From Mesorhabditis belari (lineage: Eukaryota; Nematoda; Chromadorea; Rhabditida; Rhabditidae): a stretch of DNA of 64,000 bases. The stretch covers positions 62,001-126,000 of the forward strand of contig CAUEEP010000873.1 of the NCBI GenBank assembly GCA_958450365.1. Direction: 5' to 3'. Positions 25,541 to 36,200 of this stretch are shown piece by piece; positions within the stretch are counted from its first letter, which is position 1; the number at the start of each line of letters is the position of its first letter. The translations under genes were made by a program, and so were the position numbers. Below the pieces are notes generated by a model. That model saw only the letters and a program-made list of their open reading frames with translations, had not been told where the DNA came from and made no database searches.

Positions 25541-28500
25541 ATGCTACTTTTGCTAATATTTTCTTCTTTTATTTTGGTAACTCTTGTGGAAGCAGGTAAC
25601 TTTCAGAGGATTTTTTCTTTTGTGAATCCTTTTCTTTCAGTGAAACCCTTGGGCCATAGATTCATCTGGTCGGAACAGGTGAGCAAAGTTTTCAAATTCA
25701 CCCTAAAAGATGGCTTAGCAGGAACCGTATCAGTGATATCCAGTTAGATGGTTGGTAGGCGTCGAACGCACGAACCTCGGATCTATGTATAGTCAGACTG
25801 TCCACCAATTGAACTATCCAAGGGGTTGGTGTCTCGCCTTGCCAGCACCTTGCTAATCGTTTCTGAGACCTCCAAATCCGTGATCGGTTTTGCAAAAGTT
25901 TGGATGTAACAACCGTTTGTTTAGCTTAAACGACGATCAACGATTTGACAATTGTCAATTGTTGATCAATTAACTGGCTGGGTATCACAGATTTGTTTTT
26001 TGCAATACTAGCTTCCTGTGCTGCAATACTACAATCTCTGCAATACTAGCTTCCTGTGCTGCAATACTACAATCTCTGCAATACTAGCTTCCTGTGCTGC
26101 AATACTACAATCTCTGCAATACTAGCTTGCTGTACTGCAATACTACAATTTCTGCAATACTAGCTTTTGGCAAGTTTGAGAACTCAGTCTTGAAGGGCTT
26201 AATCCGTAGATTTTGGCACTGGTAGTGAGATTCGGGAATCGAGAGTCGACTCCTATAACTTATCAGCTATAAATGGCCATCTATCTAGGTGAAACCCGGA
26301 CATTTCGCCTAAAACTATTAAATGCAAGTTTTTCAACATCATTCGATCTTTTTTGAGTTGCTGTGGCATTCTCGTTCGCCGTGTTCACGAATCTTAGTGT
26401 CTATGTTAACCTGATTAAAATAAACGTTTTCCAAAAATTTCCACGTGTTTGAATGGTGGGAAATCTGCCCTCGAGGCAATTGTTCTCCATTCAGGATGCT
26501 TTCAAAGATACCCCAACTTTGTGGAGGAAAAAAAGGTGCTTTCCGATATTCTCGTCTTTTTTCCAATGATGTTCAAACCATTAAATCACAGGCTCAAATC
26601 GTTTGCCTAACCTGTTCGCGAGGCAACCCCAAGTTGGATACGGATCCGGCACGAAGGCAATATCTTTTAACAACTGAAATTTCCATTGCAAAGGTCTCCC
26701 GACTCCAACACCAAATTTATCAATTCGCCTAAAATACAATTTAGATTGCGGAAAGAACAGTTGCGGAGAGTGGTATAAAAATGCGACGCAAATTTTCTTA
26801 ACAAACGTTTAAAATTTGCATTTAATAGTTTTAGGCGAAATGTCTTTTAGGCAAAATGTGGGTGACCTCATTTAGGTGCATCTAGGTGGAGATCACAGAT
26901 TCTTTTCCTCTAGTTATAAAGTTATTATGTAGATGATTCTAGCCAGATCAATGTATCACAAATTTCAGTACAAACCGGGCTTCGGACTCGAGTACTGTGA
27001 GATTCCAAAGACTGGCCTCACGATCACGAAGAAAATGCTCTGCGATGTGCAAAAAGACTACAAGGGCGTCCCGAAACTCTTTAGCGGCCCAAGCAAACTC
27101 GTCGGATTTGAGGAGTTGGTGACAACAAGTATAAAGCGTTCCAAATTACAACCAAGAACTGCTTTTCCTTGAAGCTATGCCGAACAAGTTGAACTTAAGA
27201 GCCTAATTATCATGAAAGAAATCATTCACCTGCACTAGAAGAGCTTTAAATTCTATATCCAAGCGTCTTGTTTTTCAGCTTTATAAAAAAGCCCCTAAGC
27301 AAAGGCAAATAGTTTTCGTTTGTTTAAAATCTCATTTTCAGCGAATGCCAATTGATCGAGCCTTTCTTTGGGAAAAAATCAGCGTCGAAGTGGCGGCGTC
27401 CAGCAAGAAATGTGCGCTTTTCACTCGTCCGTGATCCGTTGGAGCGATTCGTTTCACTTTATGTCTTCATTTGTAAGGGGTAAGTAATAAATGTTTTTTT
27501 TATATTTTAAGCACTGTTACTTCTCACTAGAGGACCGGGTTCTTGTGGGAGTCGAACCCGAGACACTTGGATCTGCCTCTCTACCGATTGAGTCATCGAG
27601 GGTGGAACTCTCAATTGCTGTAGAAATCGGTGTGTTGTTAGAAAACTCACCCGTGACAGCCAGATAGATGGCTACTCATTTCAAAGAGTAAATCCCCTGA
27701 CCTATTCATTGCAAAACCATCGCCCTGCCATCAGAGCCATCAGAGCTGGGCCCCTAAACCTCTCAAAGAACCGATAAAATAACAGGAGCCAAGCTTATGA
27801 CCTCTAGCTAGTTGGCTTATCTGTAGTTAGATAAGAATAGTTCCCAGTAGCCTTAATTAAGCACTTCTTTAACATTGTCCCTCGGGCTTCTTACTGAACT
27901 CATTTCTAAAATTTCAGAAGTATTGCCTCATGCCCACCTAAAGCCAAAAATAACATTCACCAGTTCGCTCGATGGATCTACGGACTCCAGCGAACAGCAA
28001 ATTCTCAAGGAAAACCCCGGGAGGGTGGGACAAATAATGCATTTGTCGTTTTTCACTCGTGGCCCCAGACAAAGCAAGTTTATGCTATTGAATTTTTTAA
28101 CCAAACTTATAGTTAGTTTATCACATGGGTTTCAAAATATTGATCTTCTTTCCAGTTTCTGTGATCTCAAAAGAAGTCGCATGATGATCGTCAAAGTATC
28201 GCACGATCGAAGGAAAATGCAACGGAAGATGTTGAGGGTTTTTCGACAAGCCCACGTGCCAGAGCGAGTGGCAAAGAAGGTGATCTTTACATGCAAAGAT
28301 TTAGCTGGACAGCGCAGATTTTATTCCTACTATACTAGACATTCTCTGACAAGTTTGAGATCTTTGTCTCTAATGGCTCGATCGGTAGAGTGTCAGCCGA
28401 GAGATCCAGTGATTCAAGGTTCACCTCCTTCAAGTTATAAAATATCTAGCTGGAGATTACAGGATGAGCTCCTGATTTGCTGATTGCTGTATGTCAATTT

Positions 28501-29586
28501 TGACTTACCCAGTATTAAGTATTAGCTGTATGCATAAGTAATGGTGCTTTTGCAAAAAATGTCATAACTTTACAACAAATCTATATAATTGTATTTTGTT
28601 TTGTTATAACTATCTGAGTCTAGTCATTTTATATTAGAAATTTCATTCTCATTGTTACGTGAAAAGCTCCAGAAAAGAAAGAACAGTATAAGGGTGGTTT
28701 TCGGTGTTCAGGGACTTTCTGCCTCTTCCATAAAATTTCACCATAAGAAGAAGTGTGTTCTTTAGCCCGGCTTGTAGGCCTAATTTATATAAAGGCAGCA
28801 TTTGAATTTTTAGAAAGATTTGACCCTAGATTCAAATACCAGAAATCATTTTTAAAAAGAAGCTTCAAAAAGGGTCATTTATTGAGCACGCAATCTAAAC
28901 TCAAAGCAAAACTCAAAATAAAATACTAGTGATCAACTAAGTGAACTTTATAGGTGTCATCATTATCATTATCATATAAGAAATCATTAGAATAGTTTGG
29001 TCAATAATTTATCCAAAGTTCGTTTATTAAGGGCGTCATTACTTATGCATAATATTAATCTGCCGTAAAAGCTTTAATAGTAGCCTCGGGGGCATTATTT
29101 TTTCGTTGGCCCTCTAGTGGGGCCACTATTAGAGGGAGGGGCCACTATGACAGCTTTTACGGTATTTGTTTTTGAGACTCCAAGGTTGTTGGTCTGATTT
29201 TCTTCCATGAGCAATCAACTAGCTGTTGTCACGGGTCAGATTTTTTCCATATATAAACTAGACTCACCGCTACTTCCCGAATTAGGCATAACAGTGGTCT
29301 GGAGACCTAGAAGCCAAGGGATCTAGAGCCCAGAGGCCGACTCCCATAAGTGACCAACCAACTAACTGGAGGTCATTTACCTCATCCACGTTAACAGTTC
29401 AGCGAAATTTCCCAATTTTAGGCCCTCCGCTATTTCACCGAATCGTCCACGATTCACACGGGGCGAAATAATGGCGAAAAGCGGCGTTTGTTGAGGGAAA
29501 TCCGCGAGAATCCCCTCACAATGCAGTATCTCCACGCCATGTATCATGAGGATTTTCGATATTTCAAAACGCATCGATTTCATTGA
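25541..29586 (+). CDS. carbohydrate sulfotransferase, possibly frame-damaged
   Basis: Paralogue of the minus-strand gene at 13252-15243, with the same exon order. Exon 1 encodes a signal peptide starting MLLLLIFSSFILVTLVEA, joined in phase (A|V) to KPLGHRFIWSEQ. At 26968-27120 comes EYCEIPKTGLTITKKMLC (PAPS 5'-phosphosulfate loop). At 27343-27480 comes RFSLVRDPLERFVSLYVFI (3'-phosphate motif). At about 27918-28075 come KNNIHQFARWIYGL and VVFHSWPQTK, at 28156-28279 FCDLKRSRMMIVKVS and AHVPERVAKK. The last exon is 29422-29586, ending YHEDFRYFKTHRFH and TGA. Most junctions agree in phase, but two do not: between the exons at 26968 and 27343, and between 27918 and 28156. Either I have missed a splice site or short indels have broken this copy. 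Its introns hold a 38-bp tandem repeat, an inverted-repeat element and several tRNA-derived units. Confidence 0.68.
25730..25880 (-). repeat. tRNA-derived SINE-like unit
   Basis: Minus strand reads GGATAGTTCAATTGGTGGAC (A box) and, after an anticodon region, CGAGGTTCGTGCGTTCGACG (B box), followed by CATCTAACTGGATATCACTG, a variant of the family tail. Confidence 0.65.
25998..26168 (+). repeat. 38-bp tandem repeat, about four and a half copies
   Basis: The unit begins CTGCAATACTAGCTTCCTGT and continues GCTGCAATACTACAATCT. Copies are nearly identical; the fourth has two changes (TTGC, TGTA). Each unit itself contains two TGCAATACTA half-units. It lies in an intron of the sulfotransferase. Confidence 0.9.
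26288..26850. mobile_element. inverted-repeat element (ACATTTCGCCTAAAAC ends)
   Basis: The left end has ACATTTCGCCTAAAACTATT followed by AAATGCAA; the right end has its complement TTGCATTTAATAG and TTTTAGGCGAAATGT. About 550 bp lie between, with no recognisable transposase. It lies in the same intron as the 38-bp repeat. Confidence 0.7.
27520..27760 (-). repeat. two adjacent tRNA-derived units
   Basis: The first unit on the minus strand reads GATGACTCAATCGGTAGAGA (A box) then TCTCGGGTTCGACTCC (B box), a good tRNA-like promoter. The second, from about 27650, has ATCTATCTGGCTGTCACGGG and a poorer box pair. Both are in an intron of the plus-strand sulfotransferase, in antisense. Confidence 0.6.
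28370..28475 (+). repeat. tRNA-derived SINE-like unit
   Basis: Reads AATGGCTCGATCGGTAGAGT (A box), then GTGATTCAAGGTTCACCTCC (B box) and ATATCTAGCTGGAGATTACA, the family tail. Plus-strand orientation, in the last intron of the sulfotransferase. Confidence 0.7.
28530..29053. mobile_element. MITE with TATGCATAAGTAATG ends
   Basis: TATGCATAAGTAATGG at the left and CATTACTTATGCATA at the right, about 524 bp apart. AT-rich, non-coding. End sequence resembles mariner-type termini. Confidence 0.6.
29062..29163. repeat. hairpin repeat (CCGTAAAAGCT arms)
   Basis: CTGCCGTAAAAGCT at the left and AGCTTTTACGGTA at the right, with TAGTAGCC / GGCCACTA in the inner arms, forming a roughly 100-bp foldback. 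Confidence 0.6.
29210..29375 (+). repeat. degenerate tRNA-derived unit
   Basis: Contains GGATCTAGAGCCCAGAGGC and GACTCCCATAAGTGACC followed by CAACTAACTGGAGGTCATTT, the tail shared by the units at 28.4 and 30.1 kb; the A box is not convincing. Confidence 0.4.
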
Positions 29587-30390
29587 TTTTTAGGACAATA
29601 ATGCTTATTTTGAGAACTGTCTGAAAAATGCGATACCTCATTTTTCCTGTTTCAAATGTTTCATACTGAAAAGCAATAAAAAAACACTTTATTGGAATAA
29701 CACTAGAAAAAAAATTTACATTAGGTCAAAGCGTTTCCTTTAGTTTTTTGGGGTCTTAGATTAGAATTTAGGGTTCTTCATTTTCAGTTAAAGCCTTTTC
29801 TTTGTTTGCTTTGTCAAAATGGCCGATATTGCCGTCCAGGATTGCTGTTTATTTTATGCAGCAGTTTTAAAAATTTTGCTATCTGCTGTTCCTTTATGGG
29901 GCAACGTTTTCCAGCACACAGCTCGGCGCCACGTAGTCATCATTTCTCACGATGGTCAGTGCGCCAACTTCTTGGATAATCTGAAAAATTGTTTGAGATC
30001 TCATGTCAGCCATGAATGGCACAATTGGTAAAGTATCGGCCTAAAGATCGATCCAAAGGTCAAGGGTGCGATTTCCCAAGTGACTGACTCTCTAATTGGA
30101 TGTCATACAACCGGTTTCTTTTTTCTTATTTTAACTTAACTATTAGTGTAAAATTCCAGAGAGGCCTGCCTTCTGATGCCCATGTCTCATTTAAAACAGA
30201 AAATTGTATCTTATTAAGGGATAGATTTGGTTGCCAAGAGGGGAAACGGGGATTGCCATCCCCCATTCCTCTAAAAAAGCACCAAAGTACATTGAAACAC
30301 TGCAAAGACAGACAGTTCGCTCGGTTCAGCCACTCCTTATCACTTTCAGTGGCTTCTCGGAAATGAGAAGTGAGAAAATATTCACAAATT
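29587..30390. other. intergenic region with tRNA-derived unit
   Basis: Between the sulfotransferase stop and the F-box-like gene. Holds the tRNA-like unit at 30003-30110. An open stretch beginning with ATG at 29819 is too short and too unlike a known protein to call. Confidence 0.45.
30003..30110 (+). repeat. tRNA-derived SINE-like unit
   Basis: Reads ATGGCACAATTGGTAAAGTA (A box) then AAAGGTCAAGGGTGCGATTTC (B box region) and TCTCTAATTGGATGTCATAC (tail variant). It lies just upstream of the F-box-like gene. Confidence 0.65.
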
Positions 30391-31584
30391 ATGACTATCG
30401 ACTCGAAGGCGTCTGTTCCATTCTCGAATTTCTCTCGCAAACTCCAGAAAGTTATTCTAAAATGCTTGCAAATTGGGGATGCTATGGAGATGTTGAAGGC
30501 AAACACTTTGCTACGTCAACTCATCCTTCAACATGGACCACTACCCGGGAAAATCGACGAGTTGAGGTTTGCGTGTGATTTGTGCGAAAGCACGGAGATT
30601 TCTTTGCGAGTCGCCGATACTCGTCTGAATTTTCAATTTATCGAATGCGGGAATTTTGATTTATCGACGAAAATCATCTATAAAGATCCGAGAAGGAGAG
30701 AAGAATTGCATTCCTCATCACAAAGCACGTCGATTTTCTTCAAATTTCTCAAAACCTGTGCCTCGTTGCATGTGGCCGTGGATTTCTGGGAGAAAGAGGG
30801 TGAAAAGGTGAAAGAATTGAGGCGAATCATGCACAAATACATGTCAAATCTCCAATGGATCAGAGATTTAAATGTAAATTTCGGTGATCAACAGCTAGCC
30901 GAGTGTTTCTTTGAGGAATTTGAGGCCGAAATCGACTTTTTCTCATTCGATGAGTACTCGTTTGAATACGAGAAGTTAAATGCAAATTTCATGAACAGCT
31001 CACTCCTTCAAAAGATGCCGAACATTTACGTATTTATCCCGAACTCGTCGAATATTATCTCACATGAGATGTTGAAGCGATCGAACGCTTTCTACATTCA
31101 CTACTCGATAGCCTCATTTGAGCACTTTACGAGAATAATGAGGGAATTCGTGGAGAACGGGATTCCGAGTCGCAACCCGTTTGCATCAATGTCAATCCAT
31201 TTCGATGACACAACCACAGCTTACCTTGAAATACCCATTTCCCGAATTGAAGAGGAACTCTTATTGATGAAAGAAGTGCACGCATTAAATGCGAATGAGT
31301 TCACCGATCAGTTGGAAGATTTTCTTCGCGAAAAGGGCTCACAGATGAGAGAAGTTTGCGCGAATTTCTTCCAATTTTGCGAGCTGCTCCGAAAGCGGAG
31401 ACGAATCTCAAAAGAAAGCTTTGTGCTTTTGCGACGAATCTCAAATGAAATCGATCAGCTGATAATGGCAACGAGAATCGTCGAGGAATCGAATGATGGG
31501 AGTGATTCTCGAAGCAGCCATATTCACCTTTTGATCAGAAATATCGAATCGATCGATATTTCTGGACGAATTCGTGATCCTTGA
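30391..31584 (+). CDS. intronless F-box-like protein, hypothetical
   Basis: Uninterrupted frame of 397 residues from the ATG at 30391, unusual here because every other gene is cut into small exons. Residues 7-50 (VPFSNFSRKLQKVILKCLQI, then DAMEMLKANTLLRQLI) have the spacing of an F-box: a Pro start, a hydrophobic KLQKVIL helix, a DAM turn and an LRQLI helix. Such proteins link substrates to SCF ubiquitin ligases through SKP1. The remaining 340 residues are alternating acidic and aromatic without motifs I recognise; possibly an F-box-associated domain. The frame stays open upstream to 30370, where there is no ATG; an upstream exon joined at the TTTCAG at 30344-30349 cannot be excluded. The F-box reading is an inference from pattern, not a firm match. 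Confidence 0.6.
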   Translation: MTIDSKASVPFSNFSRKLQKVILKCLQIGDAMEMLKANTLLRQLILQHGPLPGKIDELRFACDLCESTEISLRVADTRLNFQFIECGNFDLSTKIIYKDPRRREELHSSSQSTSIFFKFLKTCASLHVAVDFWEKEGEKVKELRRIMHKYMSNLQWIRDLNVNFGDQQLAECFFEEFEAEIDFFSFDEYSFEYEKLNANFMNSSLLQKMPNIYVFIPNSSNIISHEMLKRSNAFYIHYSIASFEHFTRIMREFVENGIPSRNPFASMSIHFDDTTTAYLEIPISRIEEELLLMKEVHALNANEFTDQLEDFLREKGSQMREVCANFFQFCELLRKRRRISKESFVLLRRISNEIDQLIMATRIVEESNDGSDSRSSHIHLLIRNIESIDISGRIRDP

Positions 31585-31886
31585 TAGTTTTTATAGAGAA
31601 ACTCGGCTCAATTCATAATTTAACCTTTTTTTCAAAGGACGAAATTATCTCGTTGTTATCAACTTCAATTGTGAGACTTGTCCAATCAAATGCTAGAATT
31701 CTTTTTGTTCGAATTCTCAAACACATTATGTTTTGCATTATTCTCTTTTTTCTTATTTCTTATGTTTTAGAAAAAGCTTTATGTTTTTTAAAAGTTTGAT
31801 GAAAAGCTATAAAATGTGCATCAACAGTCTTGTCAGGAATCAGGCGAAAACCCAGAGAAACGCGTCACAGACATATACAATGTTAT

Positions 31887-32420
31887 TAGGTTGGTGCATA
31901 AGTCTTTACAATTTTCCCCGAAACCTCGTTTAAAAATAATACCGCCACAAACAAAATTTCTATTTGAACTATTAAAAAAGTTACTTGTTTCTCTGCAAAA
32001 TGATTTTTGTGAAATTCTTGAAAGTAGCTGTTTTTGTGGATTTCCAAAGGCGCAAATGCGAGCACCCAAAATTGCTCCAAAGCCGAAGTCGCAATTTGGA
32101 CACTTTCTTCAATACAAACCATACATACAAACATACAAACTTTTGGTGTTAAAGTAAAAAAGATAGAGCTTATTTGATTACATAAATCTATAAAATTTGA
32201 AAACGATTCGTTCAGCCATTTTCTTTAAAACAGCAATTGAAAAGTTTGCACAAAAATGAGTTTTTACCGAGTTGAGGCGAGCTTTGACCTTCCTCTCAAA
32301 AGTGATTTTGTAGAGAAAACAGACCTTTTTAATAGTTTAGGACGCAAAAAATTTGATAAAGGATTCTTTTTCGTAAAAACAAAGGTTTGAAAAAAAATTG
32401 TAAAGACTTACGCATCACAA
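31887..32420. mobile_element. mariner-like MITE (GGTTGGTGCATAAGTC ends)
   Basis: The left end TAGGTTGGTGCATAAGTC continues into TTTACAATTTT; the right end AAAATTGTAAAGACTTACGC has the same word in reverse. Termini match the mariner type TTAGGTTGGTGC. About 530 bp without a complete transposase. A truncated right-hand piece of the same family is at 59085-59250. Confidence 0.8.
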
Positions 32421-32452
32421 CAATGTGATTAGTTTATCCTTTTTGCACAAGT

Positions 32453-32843
32453 TTAGTCAAGATTTTGGAAAAAAGAAGAGTGGTAACGATTATCGTCGTT
32501 ATCGTCCTCATCATCTTCCTCGTTCGCTTTGCACCCGATTTTAATGCTTTTGAAAGCGATAGCGTTTCTCAGAAGCAACTCGTGTTTTTGAGTGTGAACG
32601 ATTTGTGGATGTAAGCCAAAAATCGAAGGATCGTTAAACTGATAAGTGATCAAATGCCGTCGATAGAACGGCTTTTTCTGTAAGCCTGACAGAGAATAGA
32701 TCTCGGCAGATTCAATTGAGATTTTAACTTCTTTGAGCACTCTTTGAAAGCGCTCTTTGAAAATGAAGAGTGAAACGTTGAAGCTGTCGAGTTGGGTGGC
32801 AAAAACGCGAATCCTTCTCCAGTGTCCACATAGCCTAAAACAT
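32453..32843 (-). CDS. hypothetical terminal exon
   Basis: On the minus strand an acceptor (TTTTAG) at about 32844 opens a frame of some 130 residues, for example IRVFATQLDSFNVSLFIFKE and YRRHLITYQFNDPSIFGLH, ending with an acidic run (EEDDEDDNDDN) and a TAG. It reads like protein, but I cannot name the family. Upstream minus-strand open stretches at 32896-33084 might supply 5' exons; the junctions are not clear. It diverges from the receptor starting at 33213. Confidence 0.35.
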
Positions 32844-33212
32844 CCTCGCGAGACGTTTGTGGCAGTAGTTTTAATAGGAAATAAGCAGTAGTCATTTAAA
32901 AAAAATGACTAGCATTGAGAAATTTGTGGAGATTTGAGCAAAACTCAATCGAAGGAGAGCCTAGAGAGCGACTGTTTTGGGGCATGGCTTGTTGTTTTCT
33001 GTTAACGTTTTGAGATTTGCGCCAGATATTTAGCAAGAAAAAGAAACTCATTTTGTCATCGCAGTGAACTTTTCTACTTTCCATTCAAAAATAAATCCAA
33101 TTCGTTTTTTCGAAACGGAGTTTAGGATTTGTTACCCTAGAAACTGGTGAACAGGTGGAAAGGACCGATTTATCTCTTGCAGTAAGGATTTCGATTTCGT
33201 TTCTGAGGACAA

Positions 33213-36200
33213 ATGTATGAGGAGCCAACATTTTACTTATGGTACGATTTCGTGCTGTCATTAATCTCAATCCCGCTCAATCTCTTCACATTGTATTGTA
33301 TTGTGAGAAAGAGCCCCGTCGAAATGAAAGAGTATCAACCATATCTAATCTTTTATCAGGTAAAAAAAAGTGTATTTGTAATGAAAAAATGTATATCTAA
33401 AAATTTTAGCTGATCACATTCAGCACAGAATTTATTTTGTTGCTCATTCGACCAGAGCTCTTTTTTCCGGCATTTGCTGGCCGAATCTTCGGGCTATGGG
33501 AGACGTTGCTTGGTCTTGATGCAAAGTTGGCATTGGTGGGTTTAAAAAGACATTGATTGAAATCACTAAGGCAATAATTTTGAAAAAAAGTGACTTAAAC
33601 TTGTTAAAGGGGGGGGGCTATTCTTAGAATCGTGGCCTATTCTCACTAAAAAAAATTTTAGAGAAAATTCATTTATTTCGTGTTTATTTGTCAAATATAT
33701 TGCTGGAAATGATAAAAATAAATTGGCAAAATTAATTTGAGCTCAAATTCACATTTCGTATGGCCAACCTTTTAGGGCTTTTTTTTCTGGTTTTTGTATT
33801 TTCTTTTGGTTTTTTGGTGCTTTTATACGTGTCATAAAAGTTTCAGTTCAAGTTAAACAATGTCGGATGAGGAGGAATTTATCTCAAAGCCCAATTATCT
33901 TCTGGTAGAATTAGAAAAGCTGGAATTGCTTCTTCAACATTGACACCTTTGTGGTCGGGTTCCTTGTTGGAAAAGCTCCCGGTAAAGGGAGAAACATTAA
34001 GTGGACCGAAAAAGGCACAAATTTTACCGCCACAACAAGGTGCTCGTGCCAAAAGTATGATCGAATTCGTTGGTCAACTCAGAAATTTACCGAGGGCACT
34101 GAGACTAAGAAGCAATGAGTGAGGAATTTGCAGAGATTTTGAACTTGAGTGATGTTGATTCAGATGATGCTTAATTTTTGATGTATTAGATTAAGAGTTT
34201 AAATTATTCCTTTGTACATATTTTATGGTTTTTCTGTTTGTTTTGTTAAATTTATTTGTCATTTATGAATTAATTTAGGTGTCTACCGATCTCTAAAGAA
34301 AGTTCAAGGATCTTCGGGGTTCAAATTAATTAAATTTTACCAATTAAATTAATTAATCAAAACAAATTAATTTTACCAATTTATTTTATCATTTCTAGCA
34401 ATCAATCTAACAAATAAACACGAAATAAATAAATTTTCTCGAAAATATTTTTTTAGTGAGAATAGGCCACGATTATACCCCCCCTCCCCCCTTTAGCAAG
34501 TTTAAAGCACTTTTTTTCAAAATTATTGCCCTCCCCCCTTTAAACCTGAAGCCTTCTGTAGAAAAAGCGAGTGTGATAATTAGAGTGTGTTCCTCGCGAG
34601 TAAGTAATTACTTGAGAAAAATTGCCTGGGCAATGTTTACTTGATTAATCGACGTTTTTGGCCGAGTAACTACGAGTAATCCTCTTTACACGTTTCGTTG
34701 AGTAAATTGAATATTTTTACTTTTGAGGGGAAATTCGCCACCTTATCTGTTAAACGGTTGAATATCTTTAAAAGAAGCCGTATTTTAATTTAATCATGTT
34801 AATTGACTGTTAGACTGTTGGCTCATTTTTTGTCGTCTATGTCGGCGCTACACTCAACCAACTCTTCTTCTACAAATGGCAAAATCTTCTTTCGCAGACT
34901 AGCCGATTCAAGTTTGTGTAAAGATATTTGGTCTATTAAATCTATCAAGAATCGGATCATTTGGTCGAATCGTCTATCGTGTGCTGACCCTGTTGATTTA
35001 TCCCCTTTACATGCCGATCGTTTTTCAACTGCTACCCATTCAAAAGGGCCTCTCCACGGAGTATTATCTCGAAGCGATACAAGTTGGCAACTCCATGATG
35101 CCATTAATCTTTTTCTGAACCTTTACGTTTATCGAGGGGAGGGGTCGAATTCTTGACCAACTTGCGGCCGAATTTTAGATAGGTTTTTGATGATAACTTT
35201 TTAATGAAACAAATAGTTTCTGAAAGCTGATGTTCTAAGCTATCTAAATCTTATTAAAAGTTTCCGATCTGACAAGTTTAGGTGCTTAAAAACAAGCCGC
35301 AAGTTGGTCAAGAACTCGACCTCCCCCCACCGATAATCGCTTGACCGCCGCCCCCCTTTTTTAACCCTTTTTTTGCTACAGGAACATCCAGAATTCCAAT
35401 ATTTCTCGAATGTTTCAACGATTTATGTGGCTGGAATTCGACCGATTTTTCCACCAAATATCAATTTCAGTGCAATCCCATTAATTCTGATGGGCGTGGC
35501 GTTTGCTGCGACATTTCTTGCCATTTTGGTGAGTTGGTCTTGGCATAGAATAATCGTCGCTAAACCATTGCTGTTAATAATATGTCGAAAGTAACACAAA
35601 ACGATAGAAAAATAAAACAAAACTAATACAGCACATTTGACCCTCTGACAAGTTTTAAAGCATTTTATGATCAATGAGTTATTTTTGTATTTTATATCTG
35701 CTAAAAGTTGGACAAAAAAAATGAGTAAACGAGGACTATCAAAGTCTTCTACGAGGGGATTCAATGGCTTCAGAATTCGGCTTATATCTACGCATGCAAT
35801 TACCTGCTCGTTCATGTCCTCATTCATATCAGCAAGCGAACACGACAACAACAGAAGAAATTTTTCATGAGTCTTGTCATCCAGGTGGTTTTTGCACGAC
35901 AAAACTTACTAACTGAACTATTGCCTAAATTAACTAAAAAATTACTCAACGTCATTCTGATTAGTGAATGTTTTGTTGTAAGCATATGTTGCAAGCACGA
36001 ACAAGGGAAGGTCAACTGGCTTTATGGTCAAATTGGTCAAATTTTATGCGACTTATACCATTCGACGCAGAATTTGATGCTGATTCCGAATTTATATTTT
36101 GTTTTTGCTAAATGACCATCTATCAGGAGTTACAAGCATCTAAAGTTGTTAGGACTCTGAAAATGTAGTCATTTGGGTCTTAGTGGGCCCCCTTGCGGAC

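Noticed and set aside
25998..26168. Regular repeats suggesting a CRISPR array
   Set aside because: Units are contiguous 38-mers with no variable spacers, in a eukaryotic intron; it is a tandem repeat.
27520..27620. Possible functional tRNA gene on the minus strand
   Set aside because: A and B boxes are good but acceptor-stem halves do not pair and the anticodon arm is poor; the shared tail with neighbouring units points to a SINE.
29819..30031. ATG-started frame of 70 residues
   Set aside because: Overlaps a tRNA-derived repeat at its 3' end and shows no family likeness; not supported as a gene.
34823..35104. Minus-strand frame of 93 residues ending DIDDKK
   Set aside because: Starts inside the repeat-rich intron of the receptor and overlaps the direct repeat; at most a transposon remnant that I cannot assign.
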